Shown: positions 9,246 through 19,800, counted from the first letter of the stretch. The stretch: DNA of 64,000 nt from Demequina mangrovi (GCF_000759715.1 NZ_BBLU01000004.1:124001-188000); one strand, 5' to 3'. The notes: generated from the sequence alone by a model not told the origin. Program-made: numbers and translations.

Positions 9246-10718
9246 CTAGAAGCCGGCCTCCTCGGCCGCGGCATCGTCGTCCTCGTCCTCGATGGCGGCG
9301 CGCGCGGCCCTGGCCGCGAGCTCGCCCGTGAGCGGCGACCGCTCAGGCGCGGCGATGCGCGTCGACTGGCGACGCACCTGCGGGGGCGCGCTGGTCTCGG
9401 GCTCGGGCACCTCGCCCCACGCGTACGTGTTGTCGTTCTCGAAGGGGTCGCGCGCCTCGAACTCGGTGCCGACCTCGTCGGTGAGAGCGGGCAGCTCCGC
9501 GGTCATCTCCGCGATCGATCGCCCCAGCACCGCGCGCTCGTCGGGGCGCAGCGGCAGCACGTTCTTCACGTACGAGGCCGTCGCGACCGGCATCGGCACG
9601 TCCTCGCCCGCGGCCTCCGCGAGGTACCAGCGGTGGTCGAGCACCTCGTGGAACACCTGCGCGGGCTCGAGCTTGCCGCGCAGCTCGCGCGGGATGGCGC
9701 GCACCGTCGGCTCGAAGATGCTGGTGAGCCATGCGTGCGCGCCGAAGGCCTCGTCCTCGCCGATCTCGGGGTGGACGAGCCGGAACTCGTCGAGGTCGTT
9801 GAGCAGGCGACGGGACTGGTTCTCCTGGACGTCGAGACCCGTGAGGCGCATGAGGCGCCGCGAGTGGAAGCCGGCGTCCACGACCTTGGGCCGGATGCGC
9901 AGGCCTTGGCCGTCCGGGGTCGAGAGCATGTCGAGCTCGCCGACGTCGAAGCCCATCTCGTTGAGCGCGCGCACGCGCTCGGCGACGCGGAACGGGATGT
10001 TGGCGTCGAAGGTCTCGGTCGCGGTGAGCGCGGCCCAGAGCTTGTCGTACTTGGACTCGAGCCGCTGGCCGATCTTGAACGGGTCGATGCCCTCGTCCAG
10101 GTCCTCGTTGGCCTGGAGGTCGAGGATCTCGCCGATGATGTTGGTGGTCGCGATGTCGAGGTCGTACGCGCGCTGACCGTCGGTGAGCGTGTCGTGCAGG
10201 TCGCCGGTCTCGGCATCGACCAGGTAGGCGGAGAACTCCGAGGCGTCGCGCCGGAACAGCGCGTTCGAGAGCGAGACGTCGCCCCAGTAGAAGCCGTTGA
10301 GGTGGAGCCGCACCAGCAGCACCGAGAGCGCGTCGATGAGGCGGTTGAGCGTGCCCTTGCGCAGCGCGGTCGAGAACAGCGCGCGGTAGGGCAGGGAGAA
10401 GGCCAGGTGCTCGGTGACCAGGGCTGCGGAGAGCTCCTCGCCCATCGCGGTGCGGCGCTGCGTCACCACGGCGACCGCGTGCACGCACGGCGCCTCGAGG
10501 CGCTCGAGCTCGCGCAGCATCTGGAACTCGCGGTAGGCGATCTCGCGGTTGGTCTCCTTGACCGCGAGCACCGACGAGCCGTGGCGGACGAACCTCACCA
10601 CGTGACGCGACAGACCGCGGGGGAGCGCGGCGATGACGTCCTCGGGCCAGGCCGAGAGCGGGATCTCCCACGGCAGCTCCATGAGGGCGGGATCGGCGGC
10701 GCCAGTGATGTGCGGCAT
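9246..10718 (-). CDS. DUF4032 domain protein, kinase-like fold
   Basis: 490 residues from the ATG at 10716-10718. The N-terminal half resembles the lipopolysaccharide-kinase branch of the protein kinase fold: VLAVKETN carries a candidate nucleotide Lys, FYWGDVSLSNALFRRD looks like the catalytic loop, and AYLVDAETGD supplies the metal Asp. The C-terminal DUF4032 region has no known activity. TACGCT (reverse of 10725-10730) sits 6 nt before the ATG, suggesting a leaderless message and arguing against a start 13 codons upstream. Acidic C-terminal end. Downstream of, and same strand as, the MsiK-like ATPase gene. Substrate unknown. Confidence 0.75.
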   Translation of the reverse strand: MPHITGAADPALMELPWEIPLSAWPEDVIAALPRGLSRHVVRFVRHGSSVLAVKETNREIAYREFQMLRELERLEAPCVHAVAVVTQRRTAMGEELSAALVTEHLAFSLPYRALFSTALRKGTLNRLIDALSVLLVRLHLNGFYWGDVSLSNALFRRDASEFSAYLVDAETGDLHDTLTDGQRAYDLDIATTNIIGEILDLQANEDLDEGIDPFKIGQRLESKYDKLWAALTATETFDANIPFRVAERVRALNEMGFDVGELDMLSTPDGQGLRIRPKVVDAGFHSRRLMRLTGLDVQENQSRRLLNDLDEFRLVHPEIGEDEAFGAHAWLTSIFEPTVRAIPRELRGKLEPAQVFHEVLDHRWYLAEAAGEDVPMPVATASYVKNVLPLRPDERAVLGRSIAEMTAELPALTDEVGTEFEARDPFENDNTYAWGEVPEPETSAPPQVRRQSTRIAAPERSPLTGELAARAARAAIEDEDDDAAAEEAGF

Positions 10719-10774
10719 GGGTCCAGCGTAACGACGGGTGCGTGGGACCTGGCGCACCGTGCCCGGGCATGCGA

Positions 10775-10804
10775 AAGGGGCGGCCCCTGACGGGACCGCC
10801 CCTT
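10775..10804 (-). terminator. terminator downstream of the sugar ABC ATPase gene
   Basis: AAGGGGCGG (10775-10783) pairs with CCGCCCCTT (10796-10804), with further G/C pairing inside. Read on the minus strand it ends in TTTC, suitable for ending the transcript of the gene at 10822-11985. Confidence 0.7.
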
Positions 10805-10821
10805 CCGGTGAAGCGCTGTGA

Positions 10822-11985
10822 TCAGCCGGCGAGCGTGCGCGACGCGTCCGTCTGGACGACGTGCGTCGAGATGCGCTGCTGCGTGGCGGACGAGAACACG
10901 TGCTGCTCGCCCTCGCGGATGGTCACCCAGATGGTGTCGCCCTTGCCGGGGACGTCACGCGGGTCGACGCGGACGATGCCGTCGCCGGCGCCGCCGACCA
11001 CGTTCTTCGAACCGGTCGCGACCGGGGTCGGGAGGGTGCCGTACACGTAGGCGTCGGAGCCGAGCTCCTCGACCACGTTGACCTCGACGGGGAACGCGCC
11101 GGGCGTGTTCGGCGCGACGCGGTCGAGCGACTCCGGGCGGAAGCCGAGGATGACGTCGCCGCCATCGGCCTCCGACATGTTCGCGATGGTGTCGCGACGC
11201 AGCTGGACCTTCGAGTCGCCGATGAGCGCGTAGCCGTCCTCGACGCGGAACGTCGAGAGGTTCATGGCGGGCGAGCCGATGAAGCCGGCGACGAACACGT
11301 TGGCCGGGGTGTCGTACATCTCGCGCGGGGTGCCGACCTGCTGGAGCACGCCGTCCTTGAGGACCGCGATGCGGTCACCCATGGTGAGCGCCTCGACCTG
11401 GTCGTGCGTGACGTAGACGGTGGTGGTGCCCAGGCGACGCTGCAGCGCGGCGATCTGGGTACGGGTCTGGACGCGGAGCTTGGCGTCGAGGTTCGACAGC
11501 GGCTCGTCCATGAGGAACACCTGCGGCTGACGCACGATCGCGCGGCCCATGGCGACGCGCTGACGCTGACCACCCGAGAGGGCCTTCGGCTTGCGGTCGA
11601 GGTACTCGGTGAGGTCCAGGATCTTCGCGGCGGCCTCGACGCGCTCGCGGATCGTGGCCTTGTCGACCTTCGCGATCTTCAGGGCGAAGCCCATGTTGTC
11701 GGCGACGGTCATGTGGGGGTACAGCGCGTAGGACTGGAACACCATCGCGATGTCGCGGTCCTTGGGCTGCACGTGGGTGACGTCGCGGTCGCCCACGAAG
11801 ATCGAGCCCTTGTCGACGTCCTCGAGGCCGGCGAGCATGCGCAGCGAGGTCGACTTTCCGCAACCGGAGGGGCCGACGAGGACGAGGAACTCGCCATCTG
11901 CGATCTCGAGGTCGAGCGAGTCGACGGCGGGACGCTCGGTGCCGGGGTAGATCCTCGACGCCTTGTCATAAGTAACGGTGGCCAT
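10822..11985 (-). CDS. ABC sugar transporter ATP-binding protein, UgpC/MsiK type
   Basis: 387 residues from ATG 11983-11985, preceded by AAGGGAAA; a longer in-frame start adds 24 unlikely residues. Walker [10 protein letters not shown] at 38-46, signature LSGGQRQRVAMGRAI, Walker B VFLMDEPLSNLD, H-loop THDQVEALTMGDR, and a C-terminal OB/TOBE domain of the MalK/UgpC class (GFRPESLD region). No binding protein or permease gene is nearby, so it is an orphan ATPase. In Streptomyces, MsiK is such a shared ATPase energising several sugar importers; the same role is inferred. A short inverted repeat CCGGCA/TGCCGG lies at 12003-12020 in its leader. Confidence 0.88.
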   Translation of the reverse strand: MATVTYDKASRIYPGTERPAVDSLDLEIADGEFLVLVGPSGCGKSTSLRMLAGLEDVDKGSIFVGDRDVTHVQPKDRDIAMVFQSYALYPHMTVADNMGFALKIAKVDKATIRERVEAAAKILDLTEYLDRKPKALSGGQRQRVAMGRAIVRQPQVFLMDEPLSNLDAKLRVQTRTQIAALQRRLGTTTVYVTHDQVEALTMGDRIAVLKDGVLQQVGTPREMYDTPANVFVAGFIGSPAMNLSTFRVEDGYALIGDSKVQLRRDTIANMSEADGGDVILGFRPESLDRVAPNTPGAFPVEVNVVEELGSDAYVYGTLPTPVATGSKNVVGGAGDGIVRVDPRDVPGKGDTIWVTIREGEQHVFSSATQQRISTHVVQTDASRTLAG

Positions 11986-12175
11986 GGCCGTGTTTCCCTT
12001 CACCGGCAGGTACGTGCCGGACGATCCGTAGTGAAGAAATGCCGTTGTGGTGTCCACACTGACACTGCCGGGCTCATCCCGGCCCGCCCATCATGACACA
12101 GGCTGGGCGGGACCCGACACCACCCGTGGTCCCGGGCGTCGTGGAGGGGGCACGATGCGCCGGTAGGTTGGGTCC

Positions 12176-13768
12176 ATGGCCGGACTTCAGCGTGAGGCAG
12201 GCGACGTCGTCGGGGGCTACCGCGTGCTCGGCCGGCTGGGCTCGGGCGGTTCCGGCTCGGTCTACCGGGTGGTCGACGAGGGCGGGGACGAGGCGGCGCT
12301 CAAGCTGGTCGACGCGCGCGAGGACGAGGTCGCGGCGGCCCGGCTCGCCCGCGAGGTGCGCGCGCTCCAGTCGCTGCGCCACCCGGCCGTCCCCCACATC
12401 CTCGACGCCGAGCTCGACGAGGACGAGACCTTCGTGGTCTTCGAGATCGTCGCCGGCGAGACGCTCTTCGACCATGTCCGGCACCACGGACCGTTCACCG
12501 GCGACGCGCTCGCGGCCTTCGCGGAGCGGACGGCCTCCGCGCTCGAGGCCGTGCATGCGGCGGGCGTGGTGCATCGCGACGTCACCCCGTCCAACGTGAT
12601 GATCGGGCCCGACGGCCCGGTGCTCATCGACTTCGGCCTCGCGCACCGCACCGAGGACGCGCGCCTCACGCGCGAGGGCCTGGTGAGCGGCACGCCCGGC
12701 TACGTCGCGCCCGAGGTGATCGACGGCGCGGAGCCCGGGGCGCAGGCGGATCGGTGGTCGTGGGCGGCGACGGTCGCGTTCGCGATGACGGGCCAGGCGC
12801 CCTTCGGATCCGGGACGGGGGCGATCAGCCGCACGCTCGAGACCGACGTCACGCTCCCCGACCTTCCCGGCGCGGCGGTGCTGCGTGCCGCGCTCGGCCG
12901 CGACGTCAACGCCCGCCCGGGGATGCGCGACGTGGTCGCCGCGCTGAGCGGCGCGACCGAGGTGATGCCCGCGATCGCGCCGACCGCCGTCGCGCCGGTC
13001 GCGCAGGCCTGGGCCGAGCACGATGCCGCGACCGCGCCCACCACGGTGCTGCCGAGCGGCGAGCATGCCGTCGACCACGGCTTCCACGAGGCTGACGAGG
13101 ACCCGTTCGACGGCGTCTTCGACGACCACGAGCACGTGCACGACGAGCACGACGAGCTCGAGGAGGAGCCGACCCCGCCGCCGCGTAGGCGCATGCTCCT
13201 GGTGCTCGCGGCGGTGGTGGTGGTCGCGGCGGCGCCGCTCGCACCCTTCGTCGCGTTCCTCGTCATGGTCGGCTTCGCGATCATCGCGCGCGGGGTGCAG
13301 CGCCGCGCGCTCGCGATCGGCGCGGCGGTGGTGCGGCGCGGCCGCCGCAGGACGTCCGACACCGTGGTGCAGACCATCGGCCTCCCGTGGCATGTGCTCC
13401 GCGCCGCCGTGGAGACCATCCCCGCGGCGCTGACCGCGGCGGCCGTCGGGGTGGGCGTCGCGGTCGGCGCACGATGGCTGGTGGTCGAGACCGATGCGCT
13501 GGGCTCGTCCGACGAGGGCCGCTACTTCGGCACCGCGCTGGCGCTCGCGCTCGGAGCGCTCGCGGCGATCATCGTGATGGCCTACGGGCCCTTCATGCGG
13601 ACCACCCGGGACGGCGCGCATCGGCTCGCGGCGGCGGTCTCGCCCACCGGGGGGCTGACGGCCGCGTGGACGCTGGTGGCGATGACCGCGACGCTGGTCG
13701 CCGGCATCGGGATCTACGTGCAGGTAGACGCGTGGTGGTGGCCGCTCTCCGGCATCCCCGGGGGGTGA
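12176..13768 (+). CDS. membrane-anchored eukaryotic-type Ser/Thr protein kinase
   Basis: 530 residues. N-terminal kinase domain (about 14-265): Gly-rich loop GSGGSGSVY 22-30, Lys43 in AALKLVD, Glu60, catalytic HRD 133-135 with Asn140, DFG 152-154, and activation-segment end GTPGYVAPE. All catalytic residues are present, so it should be active. An acidic His/Asp/Glu-rich linker (about 290-330) leads to at least four hydrophobic segments in the C-terminal half (about 340-375, 420-440, 455-475, 500-525). No PASTA repeats, so it is not PknB. ATG 12176 lies 6 nt after TAGGTT (12164-12169): leaderless. Target unknown. Confidence 0.85.
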   Translation: MAGLQREAGDVVGGYRVLGRLGSGGSGSVYRVVDEGGDEAALKLVDAREDEVAAARLAREVRALQSLRHPAVPHILDAELDEDETFVVFEIVAGETLFDHVRHHGPFTGDALAAFAERTASALEAVHAAGVVHRDVTPSNVMIGPDGPVLIDFGLAHRTEDARLTREGLVSGTPGYVAPEVIDGAEPGAQADRWSWAATVAFAMTGQAPFGSGTGAISRTLETDVTLPDLPGAAVLRAALGRDVNARPGMRDVVAALSGATEVMPAIAPTAVAPVAQAWAEHDAATAPTTVLPSGEHAVDHGFHEADEDPFDGVFDDHEHVHDEHDELEEEPTPPPRRRMLLVLAAVVVVAAAPLAPFVAFLVMVGFAIIARGVQRRALAIGAAVVRRGRRRTSDTVVQTIGLPWHVLRAAVETIPAALTAAAVGVGVAVGARWLVVETDALGSSDEGRYFGTALALALGALAAIIVMAYGPFMRTTRDGAHRLAAAVSPTGGLTAAWTLVAMTATLVAGIGIYVQVDAWWWPLSGIPGG

Positions 13769-13872
13769 CCGGAGGCGCGGGAACGTCGGGCCGCATCGGG
13801 ACGTTGGGCGGGCAGGCCGGGTCCGCGCGGGCGGGTACCGTGGCGAGGATCGCAACACGAGGGAGTACGACG

Positions 13873-14379
13873 ATGAGCAGCGAGACCGTCGAGGTCGAGG
13901 AGCGGGCGACCGGCGGCTGGGCGGCGGTGCAGCCGTGGCTCAGCACCGTGGTGCGCCTGGCGATGGCGGTGATCCTGGTCGCGGCCGCGATCCCCAAGAT
14001 GGTCGACATCCCGCAGTCGATCATCGCGGTGCGCGCGTACGAGATCCTGCCCGAGGCCCTCGTGCCGCTGGTGGGCACGTTGCTCCCGTTCTTCGAGCTG
14101 CTGCTCGCGGTGTTCCTGTTCGCGGGCCTGTTCACCCGCCTGGCCTCCGTGGTGTGGCTGGTGATGATGGCCGCCTTCGTGACCGGCGTGATCTGGGCCT
14201 GGGCGCACGGCCTCAGCATCGATTGCGGCTGCTTCGGCGGCGGCGGCGAGGTCGCCGAGGGCACCACCAACTACCCTGTGCACATGCTCGAACGTGCGGG
14301 CTTCGTCGCGCTCGGCACCTACCTGCTCATCTGGCCGCGCAGCCGCTTCTCGCTCGACGGGTGGATGCGGGCGGCGTGA
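13873..14379 (+). CDS. MauE/DoxX family membrane protein
   Basis: 168 residues, about four membrane helices. The invariant-looking IDCGCFGG near residue 118 between helices is the CxCFG motif of MauE-type proteins, which support disulfide formation or electron transfer. ATG 13873 is preceded by GGGAG; the longer in-frame extension overlaps the kinase gene in another frame and is not used. The next gene encodes a DsbA-like thioredoxin with a membrane anchor; such pairs are recurrent in actinobacteria, so a shared extracytoplasmic redox role is inferred. Confidence 0.8.
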   Translation: MSSETVEVEERATGGWAAVQPWLSTVVRLAMAVILVAAAIPKMVDIPQSIIAVRAYEILPEALVPLVGTLLPFFELLLAVFLFAGLFTRLASVVWLVMMAAFVTGVIWAWAHGLSIDCGCFGGGGEVAEGTTNYPVHMLERAGFVALGTYLLIWPRSRFSLDGWMRAA

Positions 14380-14433
14380 CGGGCGTCCACTAAAGTTGTC
14401 GTGACAACCAACGACTGAAATCTGGAGAGATCG

Positions 14434-15261
14434 ATGGCGAGCAAGAACACCAAGGCTCCGGACGCGCGCGCCGCGGCCAAGGCCCAGGCCCAGGCGCAGG
14501 TGCGCGCCCAGGAGCGCCGGACGATGCTGATGATCGTCGCCGGCTCGGTCGTGGGCCTCGCGCTCTTCGCGGGCCTGATCTTCTTCATCGTCAACCAGAG
14601 CAAGGTGCCCGAGCTCGGCACCGAGGGCGCGACCGAGCCCGCCTCGGCCGACGCGACCGGCGGCATCCCGGTGGGCACCGGCGGTGTCGCGGGTGCGGAC
14701 GTCCCGACCGACGTCACGCGCGTCGACATCTACCTCGACTTCATGTGCCCGATCTGCAACGTGTTCGAGCAGACCAACGCCGACGACCTCGACGAGATGC
14801 GCGAGGCCGGCGACATCGCGGTGTACTACCACCCGATCTCGATCCTCGACCGCTACTCCAACGGCACGAGCTTCTCGACCCGCTCCGCCGGCGCGGCGGG
14901 CGTGGTCGCCCACCTCGCGCCCGAGCATTTCCTCGACTTCTCGGCCGCGATGTTCGCGAACCAGCCCGAGGAGAACTCGGACGGCCTGAGCGACGACGAG
15001 ATCGAGCAGATCGCGCTGAGCGTGGGCGTGCCCGAGGACGTCGCGGCCAGCCTCGACGACGACGGCATGCTCAAGTGGGCGACCGCCGCGACCGAGCAGT
15101 CCTCGCAGGACGGCATGCGTGGCACCCCGACCGTGCGCGTGTCCGAGACCGGCGACTTCGCGGACGGCGTCATTCTCAACGAGACGGGCAACGACGACGC
15201 CCCGTCCGTCGACTACTTCACCGCGGGCAACCTCAAGGCGTACCTCGAGAGCCTGGGCTGA
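14434..15261 (+). CDS. membrane-anchored DsbA-like thiol-disulfide oxidoreductase
   Basis: 275 residues. An Ala/Gln-rich cytoplasmic start, one transmembrane helix (about 31-55), a short linker, then a DsbA/Thioredoxin_4 domain with active site CPIC (C105-C108) after YLDFMC. The cis-Pro loop is RGTPTVRV near residue 230. Catalyses disulfide exchange outside the membrane; substrates unknown. ATG with GGAGAG upstream, 54 bp after the MauE-like gene. Probably a functional pair with it. Confidence 0.88.
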   Translation: MASKNTKAPDARAAAKAQAQAQVRAQERRTMLMIVAGSVVGLALFAGLIFFIVNQSKVPELGTEGATEPASADATGGIPVGTGGVAGADVPTDVTRVDIYLDFMCPICNVFEQTNADDLDEMREAGDIAVYYHPISILDRYSNGTSFSTRSAGAAGVVAHLAPEHFLDFSAAMFANQPEENSDGLSDDEIEQIALSVGVPEDVAASLDDDGMLKWATAATEQSSQDGMRGTPTVRVSETGDFADGVILNETGNDDAPSVDYFTAGNLKAYLESLG

Positions 15262-15342
15262 TCCCGTCGCCCGAGCGCCGCATCGTCCTCAGGGGCGGTG
15301 CGGCGCTCGCGCGTTCCGGGCCCCGGTATCCTGGGCGCCCCG

Positions 15343-15418
15343 GCTGGCATGGCGCAATCGGTAGCGCAGCGCTCTTGTAAAGCGAAGGTTGCGGGTTCGA
15401 GTCCCGCTGCCAGCTCCA
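15343..15418 (+). tRNA. tRNA-Thr (anticodon TGT)
   Basis: Complete cloverleaf: acceptor GCTGGCA pairs with TGCCAGC, D-stem GCGC/GCGC, anticodon loop CTTGTAA with TGT at 15376-15378, T-arm GCGGG-TTCGAGT-CCCGC, then T73 and an encoded CCA. The top pair of the anticodon stem (G27-A43) is mismatched, otherwise standard. Confidence 0.95.
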
Positions 15419-15439
15419 CTCGCTCCTCGCGAACCCCGG

Positions 15440-15582
15440 CGGGACGCTCACCCCGCATCTGCGGGGTGAGACTGCGCCGTACGGGACACTCACCACGCTT
15501 TGGGCTGCTCGCGTCCGACCCCGGTGGAGGTGACGGTCCCGTGCGGCACCGATCCACGCTCAGAAGCATGGTGAGCGTCCCG
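15440..15582. repeat. intergenic nested inverted-repeat cluster, copy B
   Basis: Between tRNA-Thr and ung. Forward units CGGGACGCTCACC (15440-15452) and CGGGACACTCACC (15482-15494), reverse units GGTGACGGTCCCG (15529-15541) and GGTGAGCGTCCCG (15570-15582). The outer pair is a perfect inverted repeat; the inner pair has two mismatches. Same forward-forward-reverse-reverse order as copies at 6571 and 55142. Confidence 0.8.
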
Positions 15583-15598
15583 GCGAGGATGGGGCGCG

Positions 15599-16273
15599 TC
15601 AGAAGAGCGCCGTGCGATCCGCTGGGGATCCCCAGCGGATGGGCGGCGCGCCCTGCTCCTCGAGCAACGCGTTCACCCGCGAGAACGGCCGTGAGCCGAA
15701 GAAGCCGTGGCGGGCGCTGAGCGGCGACGGATGCGCGCTCGCGACCGTCGGCACGGCGCCGAGCAGCGGGGCGGCCGACTGCGCATCCTTGCCCCACAGC
15801 ACCGCGACCAGCGGTCCGCCGCGCGAGGCGAGCGCCGCGATCGCGTGCGCGGTCACGTCCTCCCACCCGAGCCCGCGGTGGGACGCGGACTCGCCGGGCC
15901 TCACCGTGAGCACGCGGTTGAGAAGCATCACCCCCTGGTCGTGCCAGTGCGTGAGATCGCCCGAGCCGAGCTCCTCGCCGGTGTCGTCGCGCAGCTCGCG
16001 TGCGATGTTGCGCAGCGACGGCGGCGTCCGCACGCCCGGCGCTACCGAGAAGCCCAGGCCGACCGCGTCGCCCGGCGTCGGATAGGGGTCCTGGCCGACC
16101 AGCAGGACGCGCACGTCCGCGAGCGGCAGCGTGAAGGCGCGCAGCACGGCGTCGGGCGCGGGCAGGTGCGGCTCGTCTCGCACCGCGTCGAAGGCGGCGA
16201 GCAGCCTGTCCTCGACCGGAGCGAGAGCCTCGGCCCAGTCCGGCGCGACCCCGGTGCGCCACGCCTCGTCCAT
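15599..16273 (-). CDS. ung: uracil-DNA glycosylase, family 1
   Basis: Removes uracil from DNA in base excision repair. 224 residues, normal length. Water-activating motif GQDPYPTPG at 60-68 with catalytic Asp62, [11 protein letters not shown] as the uracil-side loop, and the DNA-intercalation loop [14 protein letters not shown] near 184. ATG 16271-16273; TAGGGT on the minus strand (16281-16286) lies 7 nt upstream with no Shine-Dalgarno, so the message is probably leaderless. Confidence 0.96.
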   Translation of the reverse strand: MDEAWRTGVAPDWAEALAPVEDRLLAAFDAVRDEPHLPAPDAVLRAFTLPLADVRVLLVGQDPYPTPGDAVGLGFSVAPGVRTPPSLRNIARELRDDTGEELGSGDLTHWHDQGVMLLNRVLTVRPGESASHRGLGWEDVTAHAIAALASRGGPLVAVLWGKDAQSAAPLLGAVPTVASAHPSPLSARHGFFGSRPFSRVNALLEEQGAPPIRWGSPADRTALF

Positions 16274-16363
16274 GGCTCACACCCTAGCGACGGGTCGCCG
16301 CGCGCCTGTCCGAGCGCCTCCGCGCGCGCGATTAGGGTGGACCCCACCGACGAGGAGGAGACG

Positions 16364-16636
16364 ATGGACGCGGCACCCGAGGCGCAGGGCTCTGTGCTCG
16401 ATGAGCGCGCCGTCGCGATCCTCGCGCTCGAGCGACGCTTCTGGCGCTACGCGGGAGCCAAGGAGGACGCGGTGCGCGAGAGCCTGGGGCTCAGCGCGAC
16501 GCAGTACTACCAGGTTCTGAACTCGCTCATCGACTCGCCCGAGGCGCTCGCGCACGATCCGGTGCTGGTCCAGCGTCTGCGGCGCATGCGCGACGCGCGC
16601 AGGCGCGGGGCCGGAGCGGCGCCCTTGAGCGCGTGA
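16364..16636 (+). CDS. DUF3263 domain protein
   Basis: 90 residues, mostly the DUF3263 domain: ILALERRFWRYAGAKEDAV, then LGLSATQYYQVLNSL, which reads as a small helix-turn-helix-like fold. Function unknown; a DNA-binding role is only inferred. ATG with GAGGAGGAG upstream; TAGGGT at about 16333 is a -10 candidate giving a short leader. The same pair, DUF3263 then LytR_C, stands near groEL2 in M. tuberculosis (Rv0430, Rv0431), so the neighbourhood is conserved. Confidence 0.82.
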   Translation: MDAAPEAQGSVLDERAVAILALERRFWRYAGAKEDAVRESLGLSATQYYQVLNSLIDSPEALAHDPVLVQRLRRMRDARRRGAGAAPLSA

Positions 16637-16658
16637 GGCGGAACGATAAGGTGTGCCC

Positions 16659-17267
16659 GTGACGAGCGACTACCAGCGTGACGAGTTCGACGAGATCGCC
16701 TCCTCCGGGGGCCCCGTCGGGGTGCATCGCGCCCCGCGCCCGTGGTGGACCGTCGCCATGGTGCCGCTCGTCGTCTTCATCGTCGCCGGACTGGTCGCCT
16801 TCATCGTCGCGCAGCTGTTCTGGAACACCGGTGTGACCCCGGCGTCCGAGTCGAGCGCGAGCCCCACGGTCGAGGCCACGGCGTCGGCCGAGCCCACGGC
16901 GGAGGCGAGCGGGTCGACCGACGGCGCGTCGGAGGAGCCCACCGAGGAGCCGTCCGAGACGCCTTCCGAGACCGCCGAGCCCGAGCCTGTCATCGACTAC
17001 GAGGCGGAGATCGCGGTGCTCAACGGCTCCGGCATCACCGGACTCGCCGGCTCGAACGCGGCCATCCTCGAGGACGCGGGCTTCGCGGCCCCGGCGGCGG
17101 CCAACCTGTCGGGCGACATCCCGACCGCCAACCGCGTGGTCTACGCGGACGAGGCCTTCGCCGATACCGCCGACGAGGTCGCGTCGCTGCTCGGCATCGA
17201 CACGGTCGAGATGGACGCGACCAGCACCGACGTCGACGTCGAGGTCCAGCTGGTCTCCGAGCCGTAG
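16659..17267 (+). CDS. membrane-anchored LytR C-terminal domain protein
   Basis: 202 residues: short cytoplasmic N-terminus, one transmembrane helix (about 30-55), a long Ser/Thr/Glu/Pro linker (about 58-105), then a LytR_C domain beginning IAVLNGSGITGLAG. No LytR catalytic domain is attached, so it is not itself a phosphotransferase; such domains are thought to bind cell-wall components. GTG at 16659 is chosen over GTG 16653 because TAAGGT (16647-16652) ends 6 nt before 16659, matching the leaderless spacing seen elsewhere here. Confidence 0.8.
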   Translation: MTSDYQRDEFDEIASSGGPVGVHRAPRPWWTVAMVPLVVFIVAGLVAFIVAQLFWNTGVTPASESSASPTVEATASAEPTAEASGSTDGASEEPTEEPSETPSETAEPEPVIDYEAEIAVLNGSGITGLAGSNAAILEDAGFAAPAAANLSGDIPTANRVVYADEAFADTADEVASLLGIDTVEMDATSTDVDVEVQLVSEP

Positions 17268-17330
17268 CCGGACCCGCGGCGCATCGCGCGCCGCAGCGGA
17301 TCACGCCTGGGGCGAACACCGCTCACGGCG

Positions 17331-17357
17331 TTTGCACTCGACGGGGGAGAGTGCCAG
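17331..17357 (+). promoter_or_regulatory. groEL promoter overlapped by an imperfect CIRCE-like element
   Basis: TTTGCACTC-N9-GAGTGCCAG: the core GCACTC/GAGTGC is perfect with the CIRCE 9-bp spacer, the outer bases are not. The same DNA carries a promoter, -35 TTGCAC (17332-17337), 17-bp spacer, -10 CAGAAT (17355-17360). HrcA bound here would cover the polymerase site directly. Confidence 0.65.
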
Positions 17358-17365
17358 AATCGGCG

Positions 17366-19136
<1,771 letters not shown>

Positions 19137-19164
19137 GCCCGTACCGCTGGGCTGAAGCCAGAAC

Positions 19165-19204
19165 GAAGGCCCCCGTCCCCGGTTCGCCGGGGGCGGGGGC
19201 CTTC
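19165..19204. terminator. strong groEL terminator
   Basis: 18-bp stem GAAGGCCCCCGTCCCCGG (19165-19182) with a TTCG tetraloop and CCGGGGGCGGGGGCCTTC (19187-19204); one G-T wobble. Shared with the convergent DUF4031 gene. Confidence 0.88.
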
Positions 19205-19210
19205 GTCGTG

Positions 19211-19477
19211 TCAGCGGCGCCGGTGCGCGGCCGTGACGCGAAGCCCGGAGGCCCGGAGCCTGGTGACGAGCTCGCGCGTCGAGACCTCGACGGCGCCGAG
19301 CGCGACGAGCGCGTCGAGGCGCTCGACCGGATAGTCGTAGTGGTCGAGGTCGAAGGCTCGCGGTGGGATCCCTGCGCGTCGGGCGAAGCCGTGGAGCTCG
19401 TCGAGCGAGGAGTCCGAGACGAGGTGGCCCCAGACCGTGCCGTGGCGGGGCCACAGAGGCGGGTCGATGAGGATCAC
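19211..19477 (-). CDS. DUF4031 domain protein
   Basis: 88 residues: begins MILIDPPLWPRHGTVWGHLVSD, the conserved start of the DUF4031 family, with FDLDHYDYP further on. No catalytic role is established; the many His/Asp residues might bind a metal (inference). GTG start at 19475-19477; TAGCCT on the minus strand (19484-19489) lies 6 nt upstream, implying a leaderless message. Confidence 0.8.
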   Translation of the reverse strand: MILIDPPLWPRHGTVWGHLVSDSSLDELHGFARRAGIPPRAFDLDHYDYPVERLDALVALGAVEVSTRELVTRLRASGLRVTAAHRRR

Positions 19478-19512
19478 CGTCCCAGGCTAGGCGGCGCATC
19501 GAGGCTGTCGGG

Positions 19513-19800
19513 TCACCTCGCGAAGAGCCGCGATGCGGTCGCCTCGGCCTCCTCGTACGAGCGAGCCGCGTGCGCGAGCGCCTGCGTGATGGCGTCGAGC
19601 GCGGACTCGACGTGCGTCTGCGCGCCGCGCCACTGCTCCCGCACGTCGCCGAAGGCGGAGGCCGCGCCGCCGCGCCACGATGCGTCGAGGCGGGTGAGCT
19701 CGGCCATGAGCGAGGCGACCTCCGCGCGGATCGCGTCGGACGAGCGCGCGGCGCGGGCGGAGGCGGCCGAGACCTCGGCCGCATCGACGTGGTACTGCAT
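19513..19800 (-). CDS. WXG100 family protein (EsxA-like), orphan
   Basis: 95 residues, all-helical, with WRG at 42-44 in SWRGGAASAF, the WXG turn between the two helices. Such proteins are secreted by type VII (ESX) systems as dimers, and the C-terminal helix often carries YxxxD/E; here RSYEEAEATA fits that signal. ATG 19798-19800 has an excellent GAGGAGG ribosome site. No eccC, eccB or partner Esx gene is in the window, so its export machinery must lie elsewhere. Low sequence conservation makes the exact subfamily uncertain. Confidence 0.82.
   Translation of the reverse strand: MQYHVDAAEVSAASARAARSSDAIRAEVASLMAELTRLDASWRGGAASAFGDVREQWRGAQTHVESALDAITQALAHAARSYEEAEATASRLFAR

Noticed and set aside
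13770-13820. Another copy of the CGGGACGCTCA repeat family
   Set aside because: Only loose matches (CGGGAACGTCGGG, TCGGGACGTTGGG) without inverted partners.
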